64,000 bases of DNA from JBBSBL01 sp963735885 (GTDB lineage Bacteria > Actinomycetota > Thermoleophilia > Solirubrobacterales > Solirubrobacteraceae), in assembly GCA_963735885.1 (NCBI GenBank), contig CAVTMP010000004.1, positions 372,001-436,000 on the forward strand, given 5' to 3'. Below are positions 18,554 to 27,400 of this stretch, piece after piece. Within the stretch, counting starts at the first letter, position 1. Each line of letters begins with the position of its first letter. The position numbers and the translations under genes are program-made. Below the pieces are notes generated by a model. The model was not told where the DNA came from. It saw only the letters and a program-made list of their open reading frames with translations, and ran no database searches.

Positions 18554-18904
18554 ATGCTTCCCCTCGTGACGGACCGGCGGACCCCCCTCTCTGGCCGTGC
18601 CGCGGCCCGCGACGCCGGGCTGCGGCGGGTCCGCGTGGCCAACCGCGCGCTCGCCGTCGGCGCGGTGGCGCTCGCGATCGGCTTCTCGGCGGTGGCCGCG
18701 GCGGCCCTGCCGGGCAGCTCGCGTGGCTCGCACGTCGCGCGCGGCCCGATCGCCGAGGCGCCGCGCGCGGCCGGCGTCCGCGGCCCGATGGCGCCCGACC
18801 CCTCCGCCCAGGGATCGACGCCGCCCGACGCCCAGGCCGCCGCCCCGCCCGCGCAGGCGCCCGTCGCGCCGTCCGTGCCGCCGCCCGTGACGGCGCCGTC
18901 GTGA
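18554..18904 (+). CDS. Small single-pass membrane protein of the redox cluster
   Basis: 116 residues: a basic cytoplasmic N-terminus, one membrane helix (residues 30-52, LAVGAVALAIGFSAVAAAAL) and an alanine/proline-rich exported tail (PPDAQAAAPPAQAPVAPS). Four bases separate its stop from the GTG of the ferric-reductase-like gene, so it is the first gene of that operon. Not recognised as a named family. It may scaffold the partner membrane protein or simply be a tether. Start ATG 18554 chosen because upstream codons run into the preceding gene. Confidence 0.6.
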   Translation: MLPLVTDRRTPLSGRAAARDAGLRRVRVANRALAVGAVALAIGFSAVAAAALPGSSRGSHVARGPIAEAPRAAGVRGPMAPDPSAQGSTPPDAQAAAPPAQAPVAPSVPPPVTAPS

Positions 18905-18908
18905 GCCC

Positions 18909-20033
18909 GTGGCCAATGAGGCGGCGTCGGCGTTGACCACGCTCGCGACGAGCGGCCCGACGGCGCTGTGGTATCTCACCCGGGGAACCGGCGCCGTGAC
19001 GCTCGTGCTGCTCACCGTGTCGGTGGTCCTCGGCGTCGCCGACCTCGAGCGCTGGCAGGGCCGGCGGACCCCGCGCTTCGTGATCGATGCGGTCCACCGC
19101 AACGTGTCGCTGCTCGTGATCGCGCTGCTGGCCGTGCACGCCGGCGTGGCGATCGTCGACGGGTTCGCTCCGATCACGCTCCTCGATGCGGTCGTCCCGT
19201 TCGGCTCGGCCTACCGGCCGCTGTGGCTCGGCCTCGGGGCGCTCGCGCTCGACCTGCTCCTGGCCGTCGCCCTGACGAGCCTCGTGCGGGCGCGCCTCGG
19301 GTACCGCGGCTGGCGTGCGGTGCACTGGCTCGCGTACGCCAGCTTCCCGGTCGCCGTGATCCACGGGCTCGGCACGGGCTCCGACGCGAAGCAGGGATGG
19401 CTCGTGGCGCTCGCGATCGCCTGCACCGTCGCGGTCGTCCTGGCGGCGGCGATGCGGATCACCGACGGGGCGATCGCCGGCCCGGGGGCCCGCGCCGCCG
19501 CCCTCGCCGGCCTCGCGCTCGTCCCGGTCGGAACCGCCGTGTGGGCCGCCCAGGGGCCGCTGGCGACGGGCTGGGCCGGCCGCGCCGGCACGCCGACGAA
19601 GCTGCTCGCCGCGGCACCCGCGGCGACGCCCGCGCGCGCGACGCGCCCCGCCGGACCGCGGCTCTACCACGCCCCGTTCGACGCCCGCGTGTCGGGCACG
19701 GTCGGCCAGCACCAGCTCGTCGACGGGCTCGTCGAGGTCGACCTGCAGCTGCGCATGCGCGGCGGGCCGCCGGGCCGGTTGCTGGTGCGGATCATGGGGA
19801 CGCCCTCGCCGCAGGGCGGCGTCGACATGACCCAGGGGCCGGTGTACCTCGGGCCCGCGAACGCCACCGCCCTGTACGAGGGCCGCGTCACCCAGCTCGC
19901 CGGGACCAGCCTGCGGGCACGGGTGGCGACCCGCCACGGGTCGCGGCTCGACCTCGCCGTCGACCTCCGGCTCGACGGCGCCAGCGGCGTCGCCAGCGGC
20001 AGCCTCCACGCATCGCCGGCGGCCGCGGCATGA
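18909..20033 (+). CDS. Ferric-reductase-like transmembrane protein with exported C-terminal domain
   Basis: 374 residues. Six membrane helices (residues 17-40, 58-82, 100-122, 138-158, 165-185, 198-215) include paired histidines in VHRNVSLLVIALLAVHAGVA and VHWLAYASFPVAVIHGLGTG, the usual four bis-His ligands for two hemes in the FRD superfamily. No FAD/NAD-binding domain follows. Instead there is an Ala/Pro linker and a ~125-residue beta-rich domain (RLYHAPFDARVSGTVGQHQL onward) outside the membrane. It could pass electrons across the membrane from the NuoF-like protein and ferredoxin encoded next. GTG start at 18909; overlaps the next gene by four bases. Confidence 0.8.
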   Translation: MANEAASALTTLATSGPTALWYLTRGTGAVTLVLLTVSVVLGVADLERWQGRRTPRFVIDAVHRNVSLLVIALLAVHAGVAIVDGFAPITLLDAVVPFGSAYRPLWLGLGALALDLLLAVALTSLVRARLGYRGWRAVHWLAYASFPVAVIHGLGTGSDAKQGWLVALAIACTVAVVLAAAMRITDGAIAGPGARAAALAGLALVPVGTAVWAAQGPLATGWAGRAGTPTKLLAAAPAATPARATRPAGPRLYHAPFDARVSGTVGQHQLVDGLVEVDLQLRMRGGPPGRLLVRIMGTPSPQGGVDMTQGPVYLGPANATALYEGRVTQLAGTSLRARVATRHGSRLDLAVDLRLDGASGVASGSLHASPAAAA

Positions 20034-21304
20034 GCTCCCTGCCGCGCCTGCTCGCCGGGATGCCCGCCTCCGGGACGGCCGGCCTCGGCGACCACCTCGC
20101 GACCCACGGGCCGCTCCCCTCGGCCCGGGATCTCGACGCCGCCGGGCTGCTCGACCTCGTCGAGCGCTCCGGGCTGCGCGGGCGCGGCGGCGCCGGCTTC
20201 CCGATGGGCGTGAAGCTCCACGCCGTCGCCCGCGGGCCGGGCGACGCGGTGGTGGTGGCCAACGGCACCGAGGGCGAGCCGGCGAGCGCCAAGGACCGGC
20301 TGCTGATGGCGGCATCGCCCCACCTCGTGCTCGACGGGATCGGCCTCGCGGCGGAGGCGGTCGGCGCGCGCGACGCGATCGTCGCGGTCGGCGAGGACGA
20401 CGCCGAGTCGCTCGGCGCGCTGCGCCATGCCACCGCCGAGCGCCGCGACAGCGGGGCGGGCGGCGCGACCGTGCGCGTCGCGACGATCCCGCCCGGCTAC
20501 CTGGCGGGCCAGGAGACGGCGCTGATCGCCGCGCTCGACGGCGGGCCGGCGCTCCCGACCGCCACCCCGCCGCGGCCGAGCGAGCGCGGGCTCGCGCGGC
20601 GCCCCACGCTGGTGCAGAACGTCGAGACGCTCGCCCACCTCGCGCTGCTCGCCCGTCACGGCGAGGCGTGGTTCCGGGAGCTCGGATCCGAGGCCGAGCC
20701 CGGCTCGGCGCTCGTGACGCTGAGCGGCGAGGTCGGTGCCCCCGGCGTGTACGAGATCGAGCTCGGCACGACCCTCGAGGAGGTCGTCACGGACGCCGGC
20801 GGGAACCTGCGCCGCTCGCGTGCCGCGCTCGTGGGCGGCTACTTCGGGGCATGGCTGGCGCCGGGAACGGCGCACGCCCTGCCGCTCGACGAGCACCACC
20901 TGCGTCAACGGGGCGCGATGCTCGGCGCCGGCGTGATCGCCGTCCTGCCGGCGGCCGCCTGCCCGGTCGCCGAGACCGTGCGGGTGACGCGGTGGCTGGT
21001 CGATCAGCGCGCCGGCCAGTGCGGGCCCTGCGACCACGGCCTGCCCGCGATCGCCGGCGCGCTCGAGCAGCTGGCGGCCGGCCGGACCTACCCGGGGATC
21101 CAGGCCGACCTGGCCCGCTGGTGCGGGCTCGTGCGCCACCGCGGCGCGTGCCGGCACCCCGACGGCACGGCGACGTTCGTCGCGAGCGCGTTGACGGAGT
21201 TCGCCGGCGAGTTCGCCGATCACGCCGAGCGCGGCCCGTGCGACGCGTGCGCGGCGCCGCCGGTGCTGCCGACCCCCCGCCACCTGGCGGCCGCCGCGGC
21301 ATGA
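20030..21304 (+). CDS. NuoF-like NADH-binding flavoprotein (SLBB, Fe-S)
   Basis: 424 residues. FMN/NADH site motifs are present: LRGRGGAGFPMGVKL (~55-68) and VVANGTEGEPASAKDRLLM (~83-100). A SLBB-like segment (VTLSGEVGAPGVYEIELGTT) and a C-terminal Fe-S region (AGQCGPCDHGLPAIAGAL, later RHRGACRHPDG) follow. Compared with respiratory NuoF (SCGxCxPCR) the first Cys is Ala, as is usual in stand-alone relatives. Probably oxidises NAD(P)H and passes electrons to the ferredoxin encoded next. Starts with ATGA overlap of the membrane gene and ends with ATGA overlap of the ferredoxin gene, so it forms a tightly coupled three-gene unit. Confidence 0.85.
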   Translation: MSSLPRLLAGMPASGTAGLGDHLATHGPLPSARDLDAAGLLDLVERSGLRGRGGAGFPMGVKLHAVARGPGDAVVVANGTEGEPASAKDRLLMAASPHLVLDGIGLAAEAVGARDAIVAVGEDDAESLGALRHATAERRDSGAGGATVRVATIPPGYLAGQETALIAALDGGPALPTATPPRPSERGLARRPTLVQNVETLAHLALLARHGEAWFRELGSEAEPGSALVTLSGEVGAPGVYEIELGTTLEEVVTDAGGNLRRSRAALVGGYFGAWLAPGTAHALPLDEHHLRQRGAMLGAGVIAVLPAAACPVAETVRVTRWLVDQRAGQCGPCDHGLPAIAGALEQLAAGRTYPGIQADLARWCGLVRHRGACRHPDGTATFVASALTEFAGEFADHAERGPCDACAAPPVLPTPRHLAAAAA

Positions 21305-21516
21305 GCCACCGCATGCGACTGGACCCGATCGCGTGCACCGCCCACGGGCTGTGCGCCGAGCTGCTGCCCGAGCGGATCGAGCTCGACGAGTGGGGCTACC
21401 CCATCGTCGACGGCGAGCCGCTCCCGCGTGAGCTCATCGACCATGCCCGGCGCGCGGCGGACGCGTGCCCCGCGCTCGCCCTGCGCCTCGAGCGCGATCC
21501 CGGCCCTGACCGCTGA
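21301..21516 (+). CDS. Small ferredoxin, probably 3Fe-4S
   Basis: 71 residues. MRLDPIACTAHGLCAELLPE has CxxHxxC and the later ACPALAL gives the third Cys followed by Pro. His takes the place of the second Cys of a 4Fe-4S set, as in 3Fe-4S or His-ligated ferredoxins that feed P450s and related systems. The ELDEWGYPIVDGE central part is typical. Its ATG overlaps the NuoF-like stop. Likely the soluble electron carrier between the flavoprotein and the heme membrane protein of this operon. Confidence 0.85.
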   Translation: MSHRMRLDPIACTAHGLCAELLPERIELDEWGYPIVDGEPLPRELIDHARRAADACPALALRLERDPGPDR

Positions 21517-21522
21517 GGGCGG

Positions 21523-21538
21523 TCGGCGCATGCGCCGA
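21523..21538. repeat. 16-bp perfect palindrome after the ferredoxin gene
   Basis: TCGGCGCATGCGCCGA begins seven bases after the ferredoxin stop and about 100 bp before the beta-helix gene. It could be a loop-poor terminator or an operator for the next gene. Confidence 0.45.
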
Positions 21539-21635
21539 AGCCGTGCGCCGCGGGCCATCGGCGGTCCGCGGCGGCGGCTCCTCGACGCCCCGCTCACGCG
21601 GGTGTAGGGTGCGGCGTCGAGGCAAGGGGGATGGG

Positions 21636-23285
21636 ATGACCGGCCGGGTTGACGCGCGGTTCTCGCAGATCGTCCGACGGCGGCTCGCGATCGGAGCGCT
21701 CGCCGCCCTCGCGGCCGCGACGACGCTGGCGGCCCTCGCCCCCGGCGCCGCCGCCTGGGGCCACCACCGAATGCGAGTGCTGACCGTCGGGCGCTGGCAC
21801 GGCCAGCAGGGCCGGTTCGGCTCGATCCAGGCCGCCGTCGACGCCGCCCGGCCCGGCGACTGGATCCTGATCGGCCCCGGCGACTACCACGAGCGCGCCG
21901 ACCGCGATCCCGCCAACGCCGCCCTGGCCGAGGAGGGCGCGGGCGTGATGATCACCAAGCCCGGCCTCCACATCCGCGGCATGAGCCGCACGCGGGTCAT
22001 CGTCGACGGCACCAAGCCCGGCGCGCGGCCCTGCAGCAGCGCCGCCTCCGATCAGGACCTCGGGCCGCTCGACGCCGGCGGCGACCCGCTCGGGCGCAAC
22101 GGCCTCGTGGTCCTCAAGGCCGACGGGGTGAGCATCGAGAACCTGACGGCGTGCAACTTCCTCAACGGGGCCGGCAGCACCGGCAACGAGATCTGGTTCA
22201 ACGGCGGCGACGGCAGCGGCACGATCGGGATGAACGCCTTCACGGGCCGCTGGCTCACGGCGACCTCGACCTACTACGGCGACACCACCACGCCGGCCGC
22301 CGCATACGGGATCTTCGCCAGCAACGCGCGCGGCCCCGGCCTGTGGGCGCACACGTACGCCAGCAACATGAACGACTCGGACTACTACGTCGGCGCCTGC
22401 CCGGACTGCAACACGGTCGTCACCGACGCCCACGCGCAGTACAGCTCGCTCGGGTACTCGGGGACGAACTCGGGCGGCCACCTGATCCTCGAGCACTCCG
22501 AGTGGGACCACAACCAGGCCGGGATCGTCACCAACAGCCAGAACAACGACGACGCGCCGTCGCCGCAGCTGGGGCTGTGCCCGGGCTCGACCACCCGCTC
22601 GTGCACGATCTTCCGCGACAACTACGTCCACGACAACAACAACCCCAACGTCCCGTCCGCCGGCAGCGCCGCGCTGGCGCCGGTCGGGACCGGGATCGTG
22701 GTCTCCGGCGGCCGCCACGACACGGTGACCCACAACCGCGTCGTGAACAACGGCGCCTGGGGCGTCCTGCTCGTCCCGTTCCCCGACAGCGGCACCCCGC
22801 CGCCGATCGCCAACTGCGAGGGCGGGACCACCGCCGGCCCGCTCCCCGGCTGCTACTTCGACGATTGGGGCAACGAGGTCTCCGGCAACGTGATGGGCGC
22901 GAACGGCTTCTTCGGCAACCCGTCGAACGGCGACCTGGCCGAGATCAGCGGCCTGCACGACCCCGGCAACTGCTGGCACGGCAACCGCCATCGCGACGGC
23001 AGCCCGGTGACGAGCGATCCCCCGGACATCCAGGTCACCCACGGCACGTGCGGCGTGCCGAACCAGGGCGCGGACCTGTTCAGCGTGCTGGGGATCCAGG
23101 TGGCCTGCAACACGCAGCTGCTCGGGCCCTGCGAGTCGGGGCCGGGCCAGGCGTACCCACGCACCACCCAGGTCGTGATGCCGCCGCTGCCGCGGGGCCT
23201 GCGCTCGATGCCCGATCCGTGCCGTGGCGTGCCGGCCAACGCCTTCTGCACCCCGCGCCGACATCGCCGGCACGAGCACTCGTAG
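21636..23285 (+). CDS. Secreted right-handed parallel beta-helix protein
   Basis: 549 residues. Signal peptide with long hydrophobic core (residues 14-38, ending GAAAWG). Then FGSIQAAVDAARPGDWILIG then PGDYHER, the standard entry of pectate-lyase-like beta-helix proteins, and later helical turns rich in N and G (ILEHSEWDHNQAGIVTNSQN, IFRDNYVHDNNNPN, TGIVVSGGRHDTVTHNRVVN). Several paired Cys suggest disulfides outside the cell. Catalytic residues of a polysaccharide lyase were not identified, so it may bind or cleave carbohydrate. ATG 21636 follows AGGGGG; the nearer ATG at 21631 is out of frame. Confidence 0.82.
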   Translation: MTGRVDARFSQIVRRRLAIGALAALAAATTLAALAPGAAAWGHHRMRVLTVGRWHGQQGRFGSIQAAVDAARPGDWILIGPGDYHERADRDPANAALAEEGAGVMITKPGLHIRGMSRTRVIVDGTKPGARPCSSAASDQDLGPLDAGGDPLGRNGLVVLKADGVSIENLTACNFLNGAGSTGNEIWFNGGDGSGTIGMNAFTGRWLTATSTYYGDTTTPAAAYGIFASNARGPGLWAHTYASNMNDSDYYVGACPDCNTVVTDAHAQYSSLGYSGTNSGGHLILEHSEWDHNQAGIVTNSQNNDDAPSPQLGLCPGSTTRSCTIFRDNYVHDNNNPNVPSAGSAALAPVGTGIVVSGGRHDTVTHNRVVNNGAWGVLLVPFPDSGTPPPIANCEGGTTAGPLPGCYFDDWGNEVSGNVMGANGFFGNPSNGDLAEISGLHDPGNCWHGNRHRDGSPVTSDPPDIQVTHGTCGVPNQGADLFSVLGIQVACNTQLLGPCESGPGQAYPRTTQVVMPPLPRGLRSMPDPCRGVPANAFCTPRRHRRHEHS

Positions 23286-23384
23286 GGCCCCGCCGGTCGT
23301 CCCACCCTCCTCGGGGCGACCGGCCTCGTCGAAGCGGCCGCGACCACGGCCGGCGCGCGCGGCGCGACACCTACACTCCGAGCC

Positions 23385-23717
23385 GTGAGCCTCCACGGCG
23401 GCATCGATGGATCGGGCCCGCTCGATCCGCAGCCGATCGGGCGGATGGCCGGGACCCACGAGGAACGACGGCGCACGCGGTCCACCCGCGTGGCCACCGG
23501 GACGCTCGCCTGCCCGTCGTGTGACGCGCCGGCCGCGCCCCCGCCGCGGCCGCTCTCCCCCGCCGAGCCACTGGGCTGCGGGTTCTGCCGCCACGAGGGC
23601 GTGGTTCGCGACTTCCTCTCGCTGGCGCCGCCCACCCGGCCCACGCGGGTCGTGGTGCGGATCCGCGACGACCGGCCGACGCCCGCGCCGCCGCGCGAGC
23701 GCCACGCGCAAGGCTGA
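23385..23717 (+). CDS. Zinc-ribbon hypothetical protein
   Basis: 110 residues from GTG 23385. Two CxxC knuckles (LACPSCDAP near 42 and LGCGFCRHEG near 65) form a likely zinc ribbon. The basic N-terminus (EERRRTRSTRVATG) and the VVVRIRDDRPTP strand are otherwise unknown. Convergent with the regulator gene, with three bases between the stops, and not obviously linked to either neighbour. Could be a nucleic-acid-binding or accessory protein. Confidence 0.6.
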   Translation: MSLHGGIDGSGPLDPQPIGRMAGTHEERRRTRSTRVATGTLACPSCDAPAAPPPRPLSPAEPLGCGFCRHEGVVRDFLSLAPPTRPTRVVVRIRDDRPTPAPPRERHAQG

Positions 23718-23720
23718 CCC

Positions 23721-24398
23721 TCAGCCTGCCCGCCCCCCGCCCCGCGACACCTCGACGAGGCACCCGGCCTCGTCGGGGTCGTGCGGCTCGAAGCCCGTCA
23801 GGCGCATCTCCGGCGCGACCGCGTCGAGCACGCCGCGGATCACGCCGCGGTGGAGCGTGCAGACGACCGGCGGGTTCTCGCGGACGGCCTCGGCGTAGGG
23901 ACACGTCATGAGCCGGTAGCGCAGCGTGTCGCCGTCCTCCAGGCGCTCCGGCTCGAACCCGAGCGCCTCGAGGGCGTGGGAGAGCGCCCGCGCCGGGTCG
24001 TGCCCGGCCCCCGGCCCGAGCTCGCCCGCGAGCTCCACCCCCATCTGCGCGCCGGCGCGCTCCACCTCGCGCAGCCGGGACGCCGTCGGGGGAATCGTGC
24101 GGGCGAGCGATCGGGCGATCGCCCAGCCCGTGTGCGGACGATCGGCCTCGGCGATCGCGCGGGGGGCGATCCGCCAGAGGTCGCGCGGCCGTCCGACCCC
24201 GTCGCGCGAGTGGCCGCGCGCGACGAGCCCGCGCCCTTCGAGCCGCTGGAGCTGCAGGCGCACGCCGTTCGGGTGGAGCTTCAGGCGGCGCGCGAGCGTG
24301 GCGGTGTCCAGCGGTTCCGGCGATCGCCGCAGCAGAACGACGAGGCGCTGCTCCGTGGGAGTCCGGCGCCGCGGCCTCGGGTTTCTACGGACGGCCAT
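23721..24398 (-). CDS. Winged-helix regulator with C-terminal Cys-bearing sensor domain, divergent from nar genes
   Basis: 225 residues. Winged helix at about 14-75 (LVVLLRRSPEPLDTATLARR, then LKLHPNGVRLQLQRLEGRGL and the wing VGRPRDLWRI). The C-terminal part contains YRLMTCPYAEAVRENPPVVC then TLHRGVIRG. A CPY...C-x-LHrG pattern is common in DeoR/SufR-like regulators that bind metal or an Fe-S cluster. Two more conserved-looking acidic/Cys positions lie at the end (DEAGCLVEV). ATG 24398 is preferred over GTG 24416, because the upstream start would sit in the 24408-24447 inverted repeat. A control of narG is inferred from the divergent arrangement. Confidence 0.8.
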   Translation of the reverse strand: MAVRRNPRPRRRTPTEQRLVVLLRRSPEPLDTATLARRLKLHPNGVRLQLQRLEGRGLVARGHSRDGVGRPRDLWRIAPRAIAEADRPHTGWAIARSLARTIPPTASRLREVERAGAQMGVELAGELGPGAGHDPARALSHALEALGFEPERLEDGDTLRYRLMTCPYAEAVRENPPVVCTLHRGVIRGVLDAVAPEMRLTGFEPHDPDEAGCLVEVSRGGGRAG

Positions 24399-24407
24399 CC
24401 GGGAATG

Positions 24408-24447
24408 TTTCCACACTTGTCATGTTCTTACATCGCGGGTGTGGAAA
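24408..24447. promoter_or_regulatory. Inverted repeat between regulator and narG
   Basis: TTTCCACAC (24408-24416) and GTGTGGAAA (24439-24447) are exact reverse complements, separated by 22 bp (31 bp centre to centre, three helical turns). The repeat occupies most of the 79-bp gap between the two divergent starts, the expected place for an operator governing both genes. Confidence 0.6.
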
Positions 24448-24477
24448 GCTCGTTCCGCGGTGGTAGGTTCGCCGCCC

Positions 24478-27400
24478 ATGGCCGACCGCTCGCCCACCGA
24501 GCCGGTGCCCGCGCTTCCGGGGCCACGCCACTTCCGCTCGGCCGAGCCGGGAGACGCGAACCGCGACCGCCCGGACCGGTGGCGGACCACCTCGCGCCAC
24601 TCCCGTGAGTGGGAGGCGCTCTACCGCGACCGGTGGAGCCACGACAAGGTCGTCCGCACGACCCACGGCGTGAACTGCACGGGCTCCTGCTCCTGGAAGG
24701 TCTACGTGAAGGACGGGCTCGTCACCTGGGAGACGCAGCAGACCGACTACCCCTCGAACGGTCCCGACGTGCCCGAGTACGAGCCGCGCGGCTGCCCGCG
24801 CGGGGCGTCGTTCTCCTGGTACGTCTACTCGCCGGTCCGGGTCCGTCACCCCTATGTCCGCGGCGCGCTGCTGCGGCTCTACCGGACCGAGCTGGCCCGG
24901 ACCGGCGACCCGGTCGACGCGTGGGCGGCGATCGTCGACGACCCCGAGAAGGCCGCGTCCTACAAGTCGCAGCGGGGCCTCGGCGGGTTCGTCCGCTCGT
25001 CCTGGGACGAGGTGAGCGAGATCATCGCCGCGGCCCACGTCCACACGACCAAGCGCCACGGCCCCGACCGCATCGTCGGGTTCTCGCCGATCCCCGCCAT
25101 GTCGACGGTCTCCTACGCGGCGGGGACCCGCTTCCTCTCCCTCATCGGAGGCGTCTGCCTCTCCTTCTACGACTGGTACGCCGACCTCCCGCCGGCCTCC
25201 CCGCAGATCTGGGGCGACCAGACGGACGTGCCGGAGTCCGCCGACTGGTGGAACTCGAGCTACGTGGTGCTCTGGGGCTCCAACGTCCCGCAGACCCGCA
25301 CGCCCGACGCCCACTTCATGACCGAGGCGCGCTACAAGGGCCAGAAGGTCGTCGTCGTCTCGCCCGACTACGCCGGCCACACGAAGTTCGCCGACCACTG
25401 GCTCAACGCCGAGCCCGGCACCGACGCGGCGCTCGCGCTGGCCATGGCCCACGTGATCGTCAAGGAGCACTACGTCGAGCGCCGCACGCCGTACTTCGAC
25501 GACTACGCGAAGCGGCGGACCGACCTCCCGTTCCTCGTCTCGCTGCGCGAGCGCGACGGCGCCTGGGTGACCGATCGCTTCCTCCGCGCGAACGAGGTCG
25601 GCGACACCTCCGAGCACGCCGACTGGAAGACCGTCGTCGTCGACGAGGCGACCGGCGAGCCGGTGGTGCCGAACGGGTCGCTCGGCTTCCGCTGGGGGGA
25701 GGAGGGAGCCGGGCGGTGGAACCTCGAGCTCGGGGCCACGAGCCCGCGCCTCTCCCTGCTCGGAGCCCACGACGAGCTCGTGCCGGTCGACCTCCCCCGG
25801 TTCGAGGTCGGCGGAACCGAGGGCGGCGGTGTCATGCGCCGCGGCGTCCCGGCCCGCCGCGTCGGCGGCCGGCTCGTCACCACGGTGTTCGACCTGCTCT
25901 GCGCCCAGCTCGGCGTCGCCCGGGAGGGCCTGCCGGGCGACTGGCCGTCCGGCGACGACGACCCGCTGCCGTGCACGCCGGCCTGGCAGCAGGAGCACAC
26001 CGGCGTCGACGCCGCCCTCGTCACCCGGATCGCCCGCGAGTTCGCCCGCAACGCCGAGGTCACCGAGGGGCGATCGATGATCGTCATGGGCGCCGGGACG
26101 AACCACTGGTACCACGGCGACCAGATCTACCGTTCGATGCTGACCCTGGTCCTGCTCTGCGGCTGCCAGGGAGTCAACGGCGGCGGCTGGGCCCACTACG
26201 TCGGCCAGGAGAAGGTCCGTCCGATCACCGGCTTCGGCGTCGCGGCGTTCGCCACGGATTGGACGCGCCCGCCCCGCCAGCAGGCCACCACGTCGTTCTG
26301 GTACCTCGCGACCGACCAGTACCGCTACGAGCGGTTCGGGGTCGACGAGCTCACCAGCCCACTCGGGAACGGGAGCCTGTCCGGGCGCCACTTCGCCGAC
26401 ACCATCGCGCAGTCGACGCGCATGGGCTGGCTGCCGAGCCACCCGACGCTCAACCGCAATCCGCTCGACCTGTGCGACGAGGCCGATGCCGCGGGCGTCG
26501 CGCCGGCGGACCACGTCGTCGAGGAGCTGCGCGCCGGGCGGCTGCGCTTCGCGGCCGAGGACCCGGACGACCCCGCGAACTTCCCGCGCATCCTGACGCT
26601 CTGGCGCGCCAACCTGCTCGGCTCCTCCTCGAAGGGCCACGAGTACTTCCTGCGCCACCTCCTCGGCGTCGGGCAGAACGCCGTTCGCGCCGAGGAGACC
26701 CCGGAGGACCGGCGCCCGACCGAGGTGGCGTGGCGCGACGAGGCACCCACCGGGAAGCTCGACCTCTTCACCACGATCGACTTCCGCATGAACGGGTCGG
26801 CGCTCTACTCCGACATCGTCCTCCCGGCCGCGACCTGGTACGAGAAGAACGACATCTCGAGCACGGACCTCCACCCGTTCGTGCACGCGTTCAGCGAGGC
26901 CGTCCTGCCGCCGTGGGAGGCGCGAACGGACTGGTCGGCGTTCGAGAAGGTGGCCGAGCAGTTCCAGCGCCTGGCGAAGACGCACCTCGGCGTCCGCCGC
27001 GACCTCGTCGCCGCGCCGCTGCTCCACGACACGCCGGAGGAGCTCGCCCAGCCGGGCGGCGACGTGCGCGACTGGACGCGCGGCGAATGCGACCCGGTGC
27101 CCGGCCGCACCATGCCGAAGCTCGTCGTGGTCGAGCGCGACTACGGCGCGATCCACGACAAGCTGACCGCGCTCGGTCCCCTCGTGGAGAGCGCCGGGAT
27201 CGCGTGGAAGGGCATCACGTGGAAGCCCGAGCAGGAGGTCGAGGAGCTCCGCGCCCTGAACGGCGTCGTGCGCGGCGGCGTGGCCGACGGGCGTCCCCGT
27301 CTCACGCGGGACGTTCACGTCGCCGAGACGATATTCCGGCTCTCCGGCACCACCAACGGCCGCCTCGCGGTCGAGGGCTTCCGCGAGCTCGAGCGTCGCA

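Noticed and set aside
16342..18642. Long minus-strand frame opposite the ceramidase-like gene, with a natural-looking end (MLENDHDVWRGDGWWRDGRE)
   Set aside because: The body is shadow sequence. The last 20-50 codons could be a tiny gene starting at 16496, but it would overlap the start of the real gene and has no other support.
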